Assembly: GCF_013488225.1 (NCBI RefSeq)
Contig: NZ_CP041241.1
Coordinates: 620,001-684,000, forward strand
From: Sinorhizobium mexicanum
Lineage (GTDB): Bacteria > Pseudomonadota > Alphaproteobacteria > Rhizobiales > Rhizobiaceae
Length of the DNA stretch: 64,000 bases
Direction of reading: 5' to 3'
Below are positions 53,243 through 63,826 of this stretch, one piece after another (within the stretch, counting starts at the first letter, position 1; each line of letters begins with the position of its first letter). Below the pieces are notes generated by a model. It did no database searches, was not told the origin of the DNA, and saw only the letters and a program-made list of their open reading frames with translations. Position numbers and translations under genes: made by a program.

Positions 53243-54718
53243 TCAGGCCGCGCCTCGTTCCGGCGCGTGGGGATCCGTGATCATGGGCCAGATGTCGCGC
53301 CGCGCACGCCTGTAGGGCGTCTTCGCCGGATCGTTGGGGTAGGGCGTTCCCGCCGAGCAATAGAGGATCTTCGACGCAATCTTCGAGAAGGATGCGAAGA
53401 AATGGTTCGTCGACTTGATGACCAGGATCTTCTTTGATCGCGGATCAATTCCCATCACGGAGAACAGACTCGGGTCGAAGCTCTGCGCGCGCGTGGAATT
53501 CAGGACGATGTCGATGCCGCGATGTCGGATGTGCGCGGCGTCGCCGAAGGGTGCGAAGCTTTCTCCGAACCGCATTTCGGCATTTCGCACCAGACTTATG
53601 ACCTTGACCGTCCCGTCAATTGGATTGCCGGTACCAGGCGCGGATTTTGCGCCGAAACGTAGCGGGATCTCTGCGCCTTCACCTGCCGCCATGCAGATCT
53701 GCACGGCCATCGGATCCCAGATCGTGCCGACGGCCGCGTCGGTGACGTCATTAGCGAGCAGTTCTTCCAGCACCACGGTTGCGTCACCCGCCGTTCCGCC
53801 GCCGGGATTGTCCCACATGTCGGCGATCACCACCGGACCGGCGGTCGCGGCGATCGCGTCGGCGACCGCTTGGCGCTCGTCGAGCTCCGGCATTCGGAAC
53901 GTGCCGCGTCTGGCGAAGAGTTCCATGCCGAGGTCGCGGGCAAGCGCCTGGCCCTTCTCCCGGTTTCCGTCGGTCACCGCGATCATCTTCGTGCCCATCT
54001 CCGGCACGTCGCCCGCCATGAAGCCGTGCACCACCGAGAGCGAGAGCACGTCAGCGTCCTCCCGCTCGATCCGCATCAGCTTGTCGACGAAGCTGCGCAT
54101 GGGTTCGCGGGATGTCGGAAACACGTCGATCATCCGGCAGTCGAAGACCGACATGACCGGCTTGACGCGGCCCTCGATTGCATCGACGGCGATCCGCCAC
54201 AGATCCTTGGCGCGATCGACGAAATCGGTGTGCGGAAACTCCTTGAAGAAAACAAAGAAATCGGCCGCGGCGACGCGCTTCTCGGTCAGATGGCTGTGCG
54301 GATCGAGTTCGCAGCAGAGGAGCACGTCCGGTCCGATGAGTTCGCGGATACGCGTCAGCAGGTCGCCCTCGGTGTCCTCGTAGCCATCGGCAACCATGGC
54401 GCCGTGCAGGCCGAGGACGACGGCGTCCACCGGAAGGGCGGCGTGCAACTGACCGAGGATCTCGTCGCGCAGATACTCATAGGTCTGCCGGTTTACGAGA
54501 CCCGCCGGGTCCGCCCAGGCGGCCGTCCCCTCGATCAACTGCCAGCCTTTTTCTGCCACGACTTGGCGACCGACGGTGATCGGTGCGGTGCAAAGCGTCG
54601 GTGTCTCCGGATGGCTGCCCGGCGGGGCATATAGCGAAGCCTCAAAGGCCCGCTTATCGATGCAGATCGGCGAGAAGGTGTTGGTCTCGGTCGCCAGGGC
54701 CGCCGTGAAGATTCGCAA
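53243..54718 (-). CDS. M81 (MlrC-like) family protein
   Basis: A 491-residue M81 family protein, with N-terminal MlrC domain (about 2-290, FTAALATETNTFSP at the start, GLHGAMVADGYEDTEGD, CELDPHSHLT with the metal-binding His/Asp) and C-terminal domain (about 300-480, DMWDNPGGGTAGDATVV). The family includes the microcystin-degrading metalloenzyme MlrC; most members are of unknown substrate. It is convergent with purU and downstream of the NTF2-like gene (18-base gap). A paralogue lies at 59366. Confidence 0.88.
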   Translation of the reverse strand: MRIFTAALATETNTFSPICIDKRAFEASLYAPPGSHPETPTLCTAPITVGRQVVAEKGWQLIEGTAAWADPAGLVNRQTYEYLRDEILGQLHAALPVDAVVLGLHGAMVADGYEDTEGDLLTRIRELIGPDVLLCCELDPHSHLTEKRVAAADFFVFFKEFPHTDFVDRAKDLWRIAVDAIEGRVKPVMSVFDCRMIDVFPTSREPMRSFVDKLMRIEREDADVLSLSVVHGFMAGDVPEMGTKMIAVTDGNREKGQALARDLGMELFARRGTFRMPELDERQAVADAIAATAGPVVIADMWDNPGGGTAGDATVVLEELLANDVTDAAVGTIWDPMAVQICMAAGEGAEIPLRFGAKSAPGTGNPIDGTVKVISLVRNAEMRFGESFAPFGDAAHIRHRGIDIVLNSTRAQSFDPSLFSVMGIDPRSKKILVIKSTNHFFASFSKIASKILYCSAGTPYPNDPAKTPYRRARRDIWPMITDPHAPERGAA

Positions 54719-54736
54719 TGCTGTCGCCTTTTTCGC

Positions 54737-55228
54737 CTAGTTCGATCCCATCGGGTTGGGCAGGTAGCCGGTAAACCCGCAGATCTTCCAGCGGCCTTGA
54801 TGCAGCCGGCAATAATAGACCGTCTGCCACTTCATGACATCAACGCTGCCATCGGCCTTCTTCAATCCGCCGTCGAACTTCTTGCGCGCCAGCGCCAGGT
54901 CTCCGTTGATCTCGATGTCTTCCAGCGTGGTCGTCGCGAAGATCGCCCCGCGCGGATCCTCGGCGAAGGATTGGCCGGCGAAGTCCTTCGCCTGGCGCAG
55001 CCATTCCTCGCGATAGGCGGCAAGCGAGGGAAAGGAGAGACGCCAATTGTCCGGGCTCTCCTCGCGCCTTCCGTCGATGCCGATAAAGCCGTCCTCGACG
55101 AAATCTTCCGCGACCAGCGACCAGTCCGCAGCCAGGAAAGCGTCGATATCCCGCGTCACCAGCATGTCCCAGATTTGATGCCGGGCAACATCGGAGAGGG
55201 GGAACGGATTCTGGAAGGGATCCCGCAT
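54737..55228 (-). CDS. NTF2-like (SnoaL-fold) protein
   Basis: A 163-residue protein with the cystatin-like NTF2 pattern: a helical start (VARHQIWDMLVTRDIDAFLAADW), an EDFVEDGFIGIDG segment and a beta-rich C-terminus (LALARKKFDGGLKK; WQTVYYCRLHQGRWKICGF). Members are small-molecule enzymes or binding proteins; the substrate is unknown. ATG 55228 has AAGG seven bases ahead; ATG 55258 is an alternative. It is co-directional with the M81 gene and divergent from ridA. Confidence 0.72.
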   Translation of the reverse strand: MRDPFQNPFPLSDVARHQIWDMLVTRDIDAFLAADWSLVAEDFVEDGFIGIDGRREESPDNWRLSFPSLAAYREEWLRQAKDFAGQSFAEDPRGAIFATTTLEDIEINGDLALARKKFDGGLKKADGSVDVMKWQTVYYCRLHQGRWKICGFTGYLPNPMGSN

Positions 55229-55341
55229 CGTTTCGCCTTGGATTGAAATTCTTTTCATAAACCCGGATTTTGTCTGGTCAAATTCCGTATTCTGTGGTGA
55301 CTTGTCAACGGATAAAGAAAATAATTTGCACGAAGGTCCCT

Positions 55342-55731
55342 ATGTCCATCAAACGTTATGGCGCGGAGCAGGTCGGAGCGGGTGGCAAGCCGCTGCCGTT
55401 CGCGCGAGCCGTCGAGGCCGATGCCTGGCTGCACGTCTCCGGTCAGGTCGCCATGGAGAATGGCGAGATCATCGACGGCAACATCGTCGCGCAGACGCAT
55501 AAGGCGATCGGCAATCTTCTGGCCATTTTGAGGGAGGCCGGTTACGGTGTCGAACACGTGGTCAGGGTCGGCGTCTGGCTGGATGACCCGCGTGATTTCT
55601 GGAGCTTCAACAAGATCTATCAGGAGTATTTCGGCGCTCATCCTCCTGCGCGCGCCTGCGTGCAGTCTTCGATGATGGTCGACTGCAAGGTTGAGATCGA
55701 CTGCGTCGCCTACAAGCCGAAGGACGCCTGA
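55342..55731 (+). CDS. RidA/YjgF family protein
   Basis: A 129-residue Rid-family protein. Key stretches are FARAVEADAWLHVSGQVAM (about 20-38), GNIVAQTHKAIGNLLAILREAGYG (about 46-69) and HPPARACVQSSMMVDCKVEIDCVAY with the conserved active-site Arg (about 103). Rid proteins hydrolyse reactive imines or enamines, or act on related catabolic intermediates. It is first gene of a plus-strand run with rpiR, SDR, GH20 and M81 genes; 20 bases before rpiR. Confidence 0.88.
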   Translation: MSIKRYGAEQVGAGGKPLPFARAVEADAWLHVSGQVAMENGEIIDGNIVAQTHKAIGNLLAILREAGYGVEHVVRVGVWLDDPRDFWSFNKIYQEYFGAHPPARACVQSSMMVDCKVEIDCVAYKPKDA

Positions 55732-55751
55732 TCATAAGGGGTGGGCGTTCG

Positions 55752-56615
55752 ATGGACATCTTCGCGACACTGCAGGAGGAAAAGGGGCGGCTGTCTCAGT
55801 CGGAGAGCCGCATTGCCGATATCCTGCTCAATGACTTCGAATTTGCCGTGAACGCCTCGATCATCGAGCTTGCGGGCAAGGCCGATGTGTCGCCGCCGAC
55901 GGTGACCCGTTTTTGCCGGCGTCTCGGCTGCGAGAGCTTTTCCGACTTCAAGGTGCAACTGGCCCGCACGGCCTATATCGGCATGCGCTACCTCAAGCCC
56001 GAGCCGAAGAGCCAGGAGCCGGCCGATGTCGCGCAGGACATCATAACCAAGGCGCAGAACGCCCTCTTCCTGTTGCACCGCTCGCTCGATCTCGCCGCGG
56101 TCGAAGAGACCGCCGGGCGGCTGGCCAAAGCGGAAATGATTTACGCCTTCGGTTCGGGCGGCAATTCGTCGATGGTTGCCAGCGAACTGCAGAACCGGCT
56201 CTTTCGGCTCGGCCTGCGCATCACCTCGAGTTCCGACCACAGCATGCAATTGATGATGGCCGCGGCGGCCAAGCCGACGGACGTGCTGATCGGTTCCTCG
56301 TTGTCGGGGCGCAACGCGGAGCTCGTGCGTGCCTTCACGCTCGCGCGCGAAGCCAGGGTCCCGACGATCGCGCTGACCCAGAGTGGCAGCCCCGTCGCGC
56401 TTGCCGCAGACATCACTGTTCCGGTCGACCTGCCGGAGGGCAACAACATCTATCGGCCGACATCCACGCGCATCGCCTATCTGGCCTTGCTTGATATCAT
56501 CGCCAGTCTCGTCGCCTACCGCGTCCAGCCACAGGCGACGGCGACGCTGAGGCGCATCAAGCAGCAATTGGTGGCGCACAGGGATGGCGACGATCGCCAG
56601 CTTCTCGGAGACTGA
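55752..56615 (+). CDS. MurR/RpiR-family regulator (HTH-SIS)
   Basis: A 287-residue regulator. The HTH_6 domain (about 1-77) has LSQSESRIADILLND and LAGKADVSPPTVTRFCRRLGC; the SIS sugar-phosphate domain (about 110-255) has IYAFGSGGNSSMVASEL and VLIGSSLSGRNAELVRAF. Such regulators sense phosphosugars, including amino sugars, in keeping with the GH20 hexosaminidase downstream. Probably controls this cluster. It is not obviously IolR; no GGAA-N6-TTCC site was seen near it. Confidence 0.91.
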   Translation: MDIFATLQEEKGRLSQSESRIADILLNDFEFAVNASIIELAGKADVSPPTVTRFCRRLGCESFSDFKVQLARTAYIGMRYLKPEPKSQEPADVAQDIITKAQNALFLLHRSLDLAAVEETAGRLAKAEMIYAFGSGGNSSMVASELQNRLFRLGLRITSSSDHSMQLMMAAAAKPTDVLIGSSLSGRNAELVRAFTLAREARVPTIALTQSGSPVALAADITVPVDLPEGNNIYRPTSTRIAYLALLDIIASLVAYRVQPQATATLRRIKQQLVAHRDGDDRQLLGD

Positions 56616-56634
56616 TGTGCCACAGGAGCGCCGT

Positions 56635-57411
56635 ATGAAGAAGTCCGTCGCGATCGTCACCGGGGCAGCGGGCGATATCGGTCGCGCGATCGCCGGTCGC
56701 CTGGCCGATGACCATGAGGTGGTCGTGCTTGCGGACATCGACGGAGATGCGGCGGAGACGGTCGCGCGTGACCTCGGCGCGCAAGAGTGCTTCGTAGCCA
56801 TAGCCTGCGATGTCACGGATGCCGCGAGCGTTGCGTCGATGGCGGCGACGGCCGGATCGCTCGGAGCGGTACGCACGCTCGTCAACAATGCAGGTGCTGC
56901 CCGCGCCGTCAGCCTGCACGACACGACGCCGGAGATCTGGCGCATGGACAATGCGCTCAATCTCGAGGCGGCATTTCTTTGTTTCCGCGCCGTCGAGGAC
57001 ATGCTGAAGGAGAGCCGGGGATCGGTGGTCAACATCGCATCCGTCAACGGCATGAATGTTTTCGGCCATCCGGCCTATAGCGCTGCCAAAGCCGGTCTCC
57101 TGCATCTGACCCGGCTGATCGCGGTCGAGTACGGCAAATTCGGGATCCGCGCCAATGCGGTGGCGCCGGGCACTGTGCGCACTCAAGCCTGGGAAGCACG
57201 TGCGGCGGCCAACCCGCAGGTCTTCGAGGAGGCGAAGCGCTGGTATCCGCTGCAGCGCATCGTCAATCCGGAAGACGTCGCCAATGCCGTCCAGTTCCTG
57301 GCAGGTCCTCTGGCCAGCGCCATATCCGGCGTCTGCCTGCCGGTCGATTGCGGGCTCACCGCAGGCCAGGCCGAACTCGCACGCACCTTTTCGCAATCCA
57401 GCCATTACTGA
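56635..57411 (+). CDS. classical short-chain dehydrogenase
   Basis: A 258-residue SDR: cofactor motif IVTGAAGDIGRAIAGRL (about 7-23), NNAGAARAV, active-site Ser in VNIASVNGMN and Tyr/Lys in PAYSAAKAGLLHL. AGGAG precedes ATG 56635, 19 bases after rpiR. It lies between rpiR and GH20 genes. The substrate may be a sugar or amino-sugar derivative. Confidence 0.86.
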   Translation: MKKSVAIVTGAAGDIGRAIAGRLADDHEVVVLADIDGDAAETVARDLGAQECFVAIACDVTDAASVASMAATAGSLGAVRTLVNNAGAARAVSLHDTTPEIWRMDNALNLEAAFLCFRAVEDMLKESRGSVVNIASVNGMNVFGHPAYSAAKAGLLHLTRLIAVEYGKFGIRANAVAPGTVRTQAWEARAAANPQVFEEAKRWYPLQRIVNPEDVANAVQFLAGPLASAISGVCLPVDCGLTAGQAELARTFSQSSHY

Positions 57412-57435
57412 CAAAGCCATACCGGGAGGACGCTC

Positions 57436-59355
57436 ATGCAGCCGGTTTCTTATCGCCTCGAATCTGCCTGGCAACGTGATGGGGGCCCGTTCGGACGCTT
57501 CACCTTCACCCTGGCCAATCTCTCCCAGTCCCCCCTCAGCGACTTTCGCCTCGTCTACACGTCGCTGACCCGCGTCATCGATGCGGCCGCTTGCGAAAAC
57601 GCCGTCTTTCTGCGCCGCAACGCCAATTTTCACGAATTCGCACCGCCAAAGGGATTTGTCCTTGGCGCGGACGAAAGCTGGACCTTTACCGTCAGCGGGC
57701 TGCACAGGCAGGCAAAACACTGCACCGATGGCGCAAAGTCCGCCTATCTGACACTCTCAGACGGCCGGCATGTGCCGGTGGCGGTTTCCGATCTTCTCCT
57801 CGAAGGAGCAACGAGCGAACCTCCGCCGCAGCGCCTGCCGGAAGGAAGTCTCGACCTGCCCTTCGCCTTGCAGCCCTGGCCGGCCGAGATCGACGCCGTG
57901 CCGGGCGATGGATTTCCGGTCGTTCTCTATCCGGCGCCCGGGAGCAGCAAGGATGAGATCAGGGCGGTCGACACGGTGCTCTCCCTCTTCCATCGTCTCT
58001 TCTCGGCAGGCCACGCTCCCTTCACGCTCGCCTCATCCCCCCAGGGTCGTCCGATCGTCTTCGCCGGGAAGCCCGAACTCGGCCCCGAGGCCTATGCACT
58101 GGCTTTCTCCGAGCGGGAGATCCGGCTCGAATATGGCGCGGCCGCTGGCCGGCAGTATGGGCTGACGACGCTTGCGCAATTGCTTGACGGCGCGCGCAGG
58201 GACGGGGGCAGGTTCCGTTTTCCTGTGTCGGGCACGATTTCCGACCGGCCGCGTTACGGCTGGCGCGGTTGCCATCTCGATGTCTCGCGCCAGTTCTATC
58301 CGGCTGCCGATGTCGTGCGGCTCATCGATATCCTCGCCTGGTTCAAGCTCAACATCTTCCACTGGCATCTGACCGACGACGAAGCCTGGCGGCTGGAGAT
58401 CAAGGCCTATCCCACGCTGACGACGCTCGGCGTGCTGCGCGGGCCGGACGAGCCGATGCTGCCGCAGCTCGGCAATGGCGCCGAACCGGTGGGTGGTTTC
58501 TACAGCCAGGACGAGGTGCGGGCGATCGTCGCCCATGCCGGCGCGCTCAATGTCGAGGTCGTGCCGGAGATCGACATTCCCGGCCATAGCACGGCCGCGC
58601 TCGTCGCCCTGCCGGAGCTCTCCGACGGTCAGGAGGCCCCGGAAAGCTATCATTCCGTCCAAGGCTACCCCAACAACGCGCTGAACCCGGCCATTCCGCT
58701 GACATACGACTTCCTCGAAAAGATCTTCAACGAAATGGTCGAGCTTTTCCCGAGCCAATATATCCACGTCGGCGGCGACGAGGTGGCCAATGGTTCGTGG
58801 CTGGCGTCGCCATTGGCGCGCAAGCTCATGGAACAGGAGGGCATTTCCGGGACCTTTGCGCTGCAGTCCTACTTCCTGAGGAAAGTGAAGCAGATGCTGA
58901 CGGCGCGCGGCCGCAAGCTCGTCGGCTGGAACGAGGTCGCCCATGGCGGCGGCGTCGGCACCGAGGGTACGTTGCTGATGGCCTGGGAGAACCCCAAGGT
59001 CGGGATCGAGCTCGCGCGCGAAGGCTACGACGTCGTGATGACGCCCGGCCAGGCCTACTACCTTGACATGGCGCAGGCCGAGGCGTTCCAGGAGCCGGGC
59101 GCGAGCTGGGCCGGCACCGCTACGCCGGCGCATACCTATGCCTATGAGGCGGAAGGCGAATTCCCGGAAGAATTAAAGAACCGCATGAGAGGCGTGCAGG
59201 CCTGCATCTGGTCGGAGCATTTCCTCTCGCGAGGCTATTTCAACCGTCTCGTCTTCCCGCGCCTTTCCGCCATCGCCGAAGCGGCCTGGACGCCGAAGGC
59301 GCAAAAGGATTGGCTGCGTTTCGCCGCAATCGCCCCTCTGAGCCCGATTTTGTGA
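57436..59355 (+). CDS. GH20 beta-N-acetylhexosaminidase
   Basis: A 639-residue GH20 enzyme without signal peptide, hence probably cytoplasmic. An N-terminal beta domain (about 1-110) is followed by the GH20b domain (about 130-270) and catalytic barrel (about 275-620). Catalytic Asp-Glu pair is in HVGGDEVANGSW (about 443-454); substrate region HWHLTDDEAWRLEIKAYP and EIDIPGHS also match. GGGAGGAC precedes the ATG. It removes terminal GlcNAc/GalNAc from oligosaccharides, so the cluster may use chitin or glycan breakdown products. Confidence 0.92.
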   Translation: MQPVSYRLESAWQRDGGPFGRFTFTLANLSQSPLSDFRLVYTSLTRVIDAAACENAVFLRRNANFHEFAPPKGFVLGADESWTFTVSGLHRQAKHCTDGAKSAYLTLSDGRHVPVAVSDLLLEGATSEPPPQRLPEGSLDLPFALQPWPAEIDAVPGDGFPVVLYPAPGSSKDEIRAVDTVLSLFHRLFSAGHAPFTLASSPQGRPIVFAGKPELGPEAYALAFSEREIRLEYGAAAGRQYGLTTLAQLLDGARRDGGRFRFPVSGTISDRPRYGWRGCHLDVSRQFYPAADVVRLIDILAWFKLNIFHWHLTDDEAWRLEIKAYPTLTTLGVLRGPDEPMLPQLGNGAEPVGGFYSQDEVRAIVAHAGALNVEVVPEIDIPGHSTAALVALPELSDGQEAPESYHSVQGYPNNALNPAIPLTYDFLEKIFNEMVELFPSQYIHVGGDEVANGSWLASPLARKLMEQEGISGTFALQSYFLRKVKQMLTARGRKLVGWNEVAHGGGVGTEGTLLMAWENPKVGIELAREGYDVVMTPGQAYYLDMAQAEAFQEPGASWAGTATPAHTYAYEAEGEFPEELKNRMRGVQACIWSEHFLSRGYFNRLVFPRLSAIAEAAWTPKAQKDWLRFAAIAPLSPIL

Positions 59356-59365
59356 GTTTGAAGCC

Positions 59366-60799
59366 ATGCGGATCGCCGTCGGTGGAATCCATACGGAGTG
59401 CAGCACCTATTCGCCTGTCCTGATGACGGCGGACGACTTCCGGGTGCTGAGGGGGGCCGAACTCCTTAAGGCGGACTATTTCAATTTTCTCGACGCCGAC
59501 GGCTTCGAGCATGTCCCGCTCCTTCATGCACGGGCCGTACCCGGCGGCCCCGTTTCGCGTGCGGCTTACGACGCCTTCAAGACCGAGTTCCTCGAGCGAC
59601 TTCGCGCCGCACTGCCGCTCGACGGCCTCTATCTCGCGATGCATGGAGCGATCAAGGTCGACAGCATGGACGACGCCGAGGGCGACTGGATTTCCGCCGC
59701 CCGCGCGGTCGTCGGGCCGGACTGCCCGATCGCAACGAGCTACGATCTCCACGGCAATGTCAGCCAGAAGATCATCGACCAGATCGACATCTTTGCCGGC
59801 TACCGCACCGCGCCGCACATCGATACGCGCGAGACGATGGTTCGGGCCTGGTCGATGCTGGTGGAAGCGCTGCGGACGGGGACGCGTCCCGGCGTCGCCT
59901 GGGCGCCCGTGCCGCTGCTGCTGCCGGGAGAATGCACGTCCACGGAGGATGAGCCTGCCAGCGGCCTTTACCGGCGCCTGCCGGACTTCGATCAGCGTCC
60001 CGGCATTCTCGATGCCAACCTGATGGTTGGCTACGTCTGGGCCGACGAGCCGCGGGCGACCGCTTGCGCCGTGGTGACCGGATCGGACAAGGCAGCCGCC
60101 TCGATGGCGGCAGAAGAAATCGCCGGAAGCTACTGGAACGAACGGGAAAATTTCCGCTTCGGCCAGGTCACCGGTCCGCTCGATGCGATGCTCGCCATTG
60201 CCGAGGAGACGACAACGAAGCCCGTCATCCTCGCCGATTCCGGAGACAATCCCACGGGAGGCGGCGTCGGCGACCGCGCTGACGTGTTGAGGGCTCTTCT
60301 CGCGCGCGGATGGCGGGATGCGCTGATTGCCGGCATCGCTGACCGGCCGGCGGTGGATGCCTGTTTCGCGGCCGGTGAAGGCGCGACGCTCGCATTGCGG
60401 CTCGGCGGCAGTCTCGATCCGTCGAGCGCCGTGGCCGAGGTCACGGCTATTGTCATGCGGCTGGACGATCCGGGACCGATTGCCGAGCGCCAGGCAGTCG
60501 TCCGCATCGACGGGATCGAGGTGGTGCTGTCGGCGCGCCGGCGCCCATACCACAACATCGAGGATTTCCGTCGCCTTGGCCTCGATCCGGGAAGCGTGCG
60601 CCTCCTCGTCGTCAAGTCCGGTTACCTTTCGCCGGAACTTGCGCCGATTGCCAATCCCAACCTGATGGCGCTCACCGATGGTGTCGTCAATCAGGACATC
60701 GAAAATCTCGCGAGCGAACGACGCCAGCGGCCGATCTTCCCGTTCGACCGCGATTTCGATTTCAAGCCGAGGGCTCGGTTCTCGGCCCGTTGGACCTGA
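59366..60799 (+). CDS. M81 (MlrC-like) family protein, second copy
   Basis: A 477-residue M81 protein. It begins MRIAVGGIHTECSTYSP with the family Glu/Cys region; GLYLAMHGAIKVDSMDDAEGDW, SYDLHGNVSQKI (metal ligands), DSGDNPTGGGVGDRADVL and terminal VNQDIENL mark the domains. It lies 10 bases after GH20 and before the MFS gene. It is clearly divergent from the copy at 53243 (ATETNTFSP versus IHTECSTYSP), so the two may handle different steps or substrates. Confidence 0.88.
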   Translation: MRIAVGGIHTECSTYSPVLMTADDFRVLRGAELLKADYFNFLDADGFEHVPLLHARAVPGGPVSRAAYDAFKTEFLERLRAALPLDGLYLAMHGAIKVDSMDDAEGDWISAARAVVGPDCPIATSYDLHGNVSQKIIDQIDIFAGYRTAPHIDTRETMVRAWSMLVEALRTGTRPGVAWAPVPLLLPGECTSTEDEPASGLYRRLPDFDQRPGILDANLMVGYVWADEPRATACAVVTGSDKAAASMAAEEIAGSYWNERENFRFGQVTGPLDAMLAIAEETTTKPVILADSGDNPTGGGVGDRADVLRALLARGWRDALIAGIADRPAVDACFAAGEGATLALRLGGSLDPSSAVAEVTAIVMRLDDPGPIAERQAVVRIDGIEVVLSARRRPYHNIEDFRRLGLDPGSVRLLVVKSGYLSPELAPIANPNLMALTDGVVNQDIENLASERRQRPIFPFDRDFDFKPRARFSARWT

Positions 60800-60879
60800 G
60801 CCGAAGCTCACCAACCTTCCGAACGACCGCCTGTCTTGGCGGCGGCCTCTCACAAGACTTCGCACGCGCGGATCGAACC

Positions 60880-62094
60880 ATGTCTTCCTCGTTGCTCTTT
60901 GCCATGCGTAACCCGGTCATCCGGACGAGCGTGCTTGCCATCTTCCTCTTCGGCTTCTCCGGTGCTGCGACCTCGCCCTTTCAGTCGGTAGTCGGGATCA
61001 CCGAGCTTGGCTTGAGCGACGGGTTCTATTCGGCGCTGATCTTCGTCGCGGCGCTGGTGAACGTCACCGTCAGCGTCACTGTCGGCATAGTTGCCGACCG
61101 CGTCGGCAACTACCGGAAGCTAATGCTGGCGGTGATCCTTTCTGGCGCGATCGGTTACGGCCTGGTCTACGCCCTGCCGGCAAAGACGAGTTTCGTTATC
61201 GCCACGTTGGCGCTGCTGCCGGTCCATGGCGCACTGAACTCGCTCCTGTTCGCCAATGTCCGCACCGCCGCGAACAGCATGGGCGGCAAGGACGCGGCAG
61301 CGGTCAACTCCGGCGTGAGGGCGGCCATATCGCTCTCGTGGGTTTTGGTTCCGGGACTGGTCGGCTTTGTGCTCTCGGCACGGGGCAGCCTGCTGCCTGC
61401 CTATCTGCTGGCCAGCCTCGGCTGTCTCGCCAATCTGCTGCTTGTCTTCTTCCTGCTGCCGGCCCGACGCGGCGTCGATCCCATCTTCAGCAAGCGGCTT
61501 TCCTATCTTGCGTCCCTCGCCGAAATCCTTTCGCCCCGCGTCCTTGCCCGCATTGTCGCCGTGGCGCTCATCTGCTCCACGCTGCATGTCAACGCGGCCG
61601 TGCTGCCGCTGATCGTCACCGATGCTGCCGGCGGCTCGCCCACCGATATCGGTATTGTCGTCGGCGCCGTGGCGCTGCTGGAGGTGATCTTCATTCTGGT
61701 ATGGGGACGGATCCAGTATCACATCCACCACGTCGACGCGCTTGCGCTCGGAACGGCAATCTACGTGGTCTACATGGCGCTGCTCGGCTTTTCGTCCCGG
61801 CCATGGCATATTTACGCACTGACGCTCATCAGCGGCTTCGGCGCGGCAGCGTTGATCAGCATCCCGATCACCTATCTGCAAGACCTGATCGCCGACCGAC
61901 CGGGGCTTGGTAGCTCGTTGATCGCGGTGAACATCTTTCTGGGCGGGGCTCTCAGTGCGGCGCTCTTCGCGCTCGGCACCCGCATCAGCGACTATTCCGG
62001 AACCGCGCTGCTTGGTGCGGCTGCGGGGATTGCAGGCTGTGCCTTGCTCTTGTTCCTTGACGGCGCGCGTCGCAGGGCGGGTTCCATGCCGTAG
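60880..62094 (+). CDS. MFS sugar transporter (SetA/SetB-like)
   Basis: A 404-residue, 12-helix MFS protein. The first helix is VIRTSVLAIFLFGFSG; the loop 2-3 motif region GIVADRVGNYRKLM and helix pairs with NSGVRAAISLSWVLVPGLVG resemble the sugar-efflux (Set) group. Start ATG 60880 is preferred over 60904, though neither has a strong site. It is convergent with hutU through a hairpin at 62114. It may export or import a saccharide linked to the GH20/M81 cluster. Confidence 0.85.
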   Translation: MSSSLLFAMRNPVIRTSVLAIFLFGFSGAATSPFQSVVGITELGLSDGFYSALIFVAALVNVTVSVTVGIVADRVGNYRKLMLAVILSGAIGYGLVYALPAKTSFVIATLALLPVHGALNSLLFANVRTAANSMGGKDAAAVNSGVRAAISLSWVLVPGLVGFVLSARGSLLPAYLLASLGCLANLLLVFFLLPARRGVDPIFSKRLSYLASLAEILSPRVLARIVAVALICSTLHVNAAVLPLIVTDAAGGSPTDIGIVVGAVALLEVIFILVWGRIQYHIHHVDALALGTAIYVVYMALLGFSSRPWHIYALTLISGFGAAALISIPITYLQDLIADRPGLGSSLIAVNIFLGGALSAALFALGTRISDYSGTALLGAAAGIAGCALLLFLDGARRRAGSMP

Positions 62095-62113
62095 CAGTCG
62101 CCTGCAAAGGAGA

Positions 62114-62138
62114 GCGGGAGGCCGCGGCGGCCTCCCGC
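62114..62138. terminator. hairpin between convergent MFS and hutU genes
   Basis: Perfect 11-bp stem GCGGGAGGCCG / CGGCCTCCCGC with a 3-nt loop, followed by ATTTCT on the plus strand. It lies 20 bases after the MFS stop and 9 bases before the hutU stop, so it may serve both transcripts. Confidence 0.72.
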
Positions 62139-62146
62139 ATTTCTCG

Positions 62147-63822
<1,676 letters not shown>

Positions 63823-63826
<4 letters not shown>

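Noticed and set aside
55752-56615. RpiR protein as the IolR repressor for the GGAA-N6-TTCC sites
   Set aside because: It lies 50 kb away with no such site beside it, and its neighbours (GH20, M81, RidA) point to another substrate. IolR is probably encoded elsewhere.
59240-60865. 541-codon minus-strand open frame over the M81 gene
   Set aside because: The plus-strand M81 protein has clear family motifs; the antisense frame has none.
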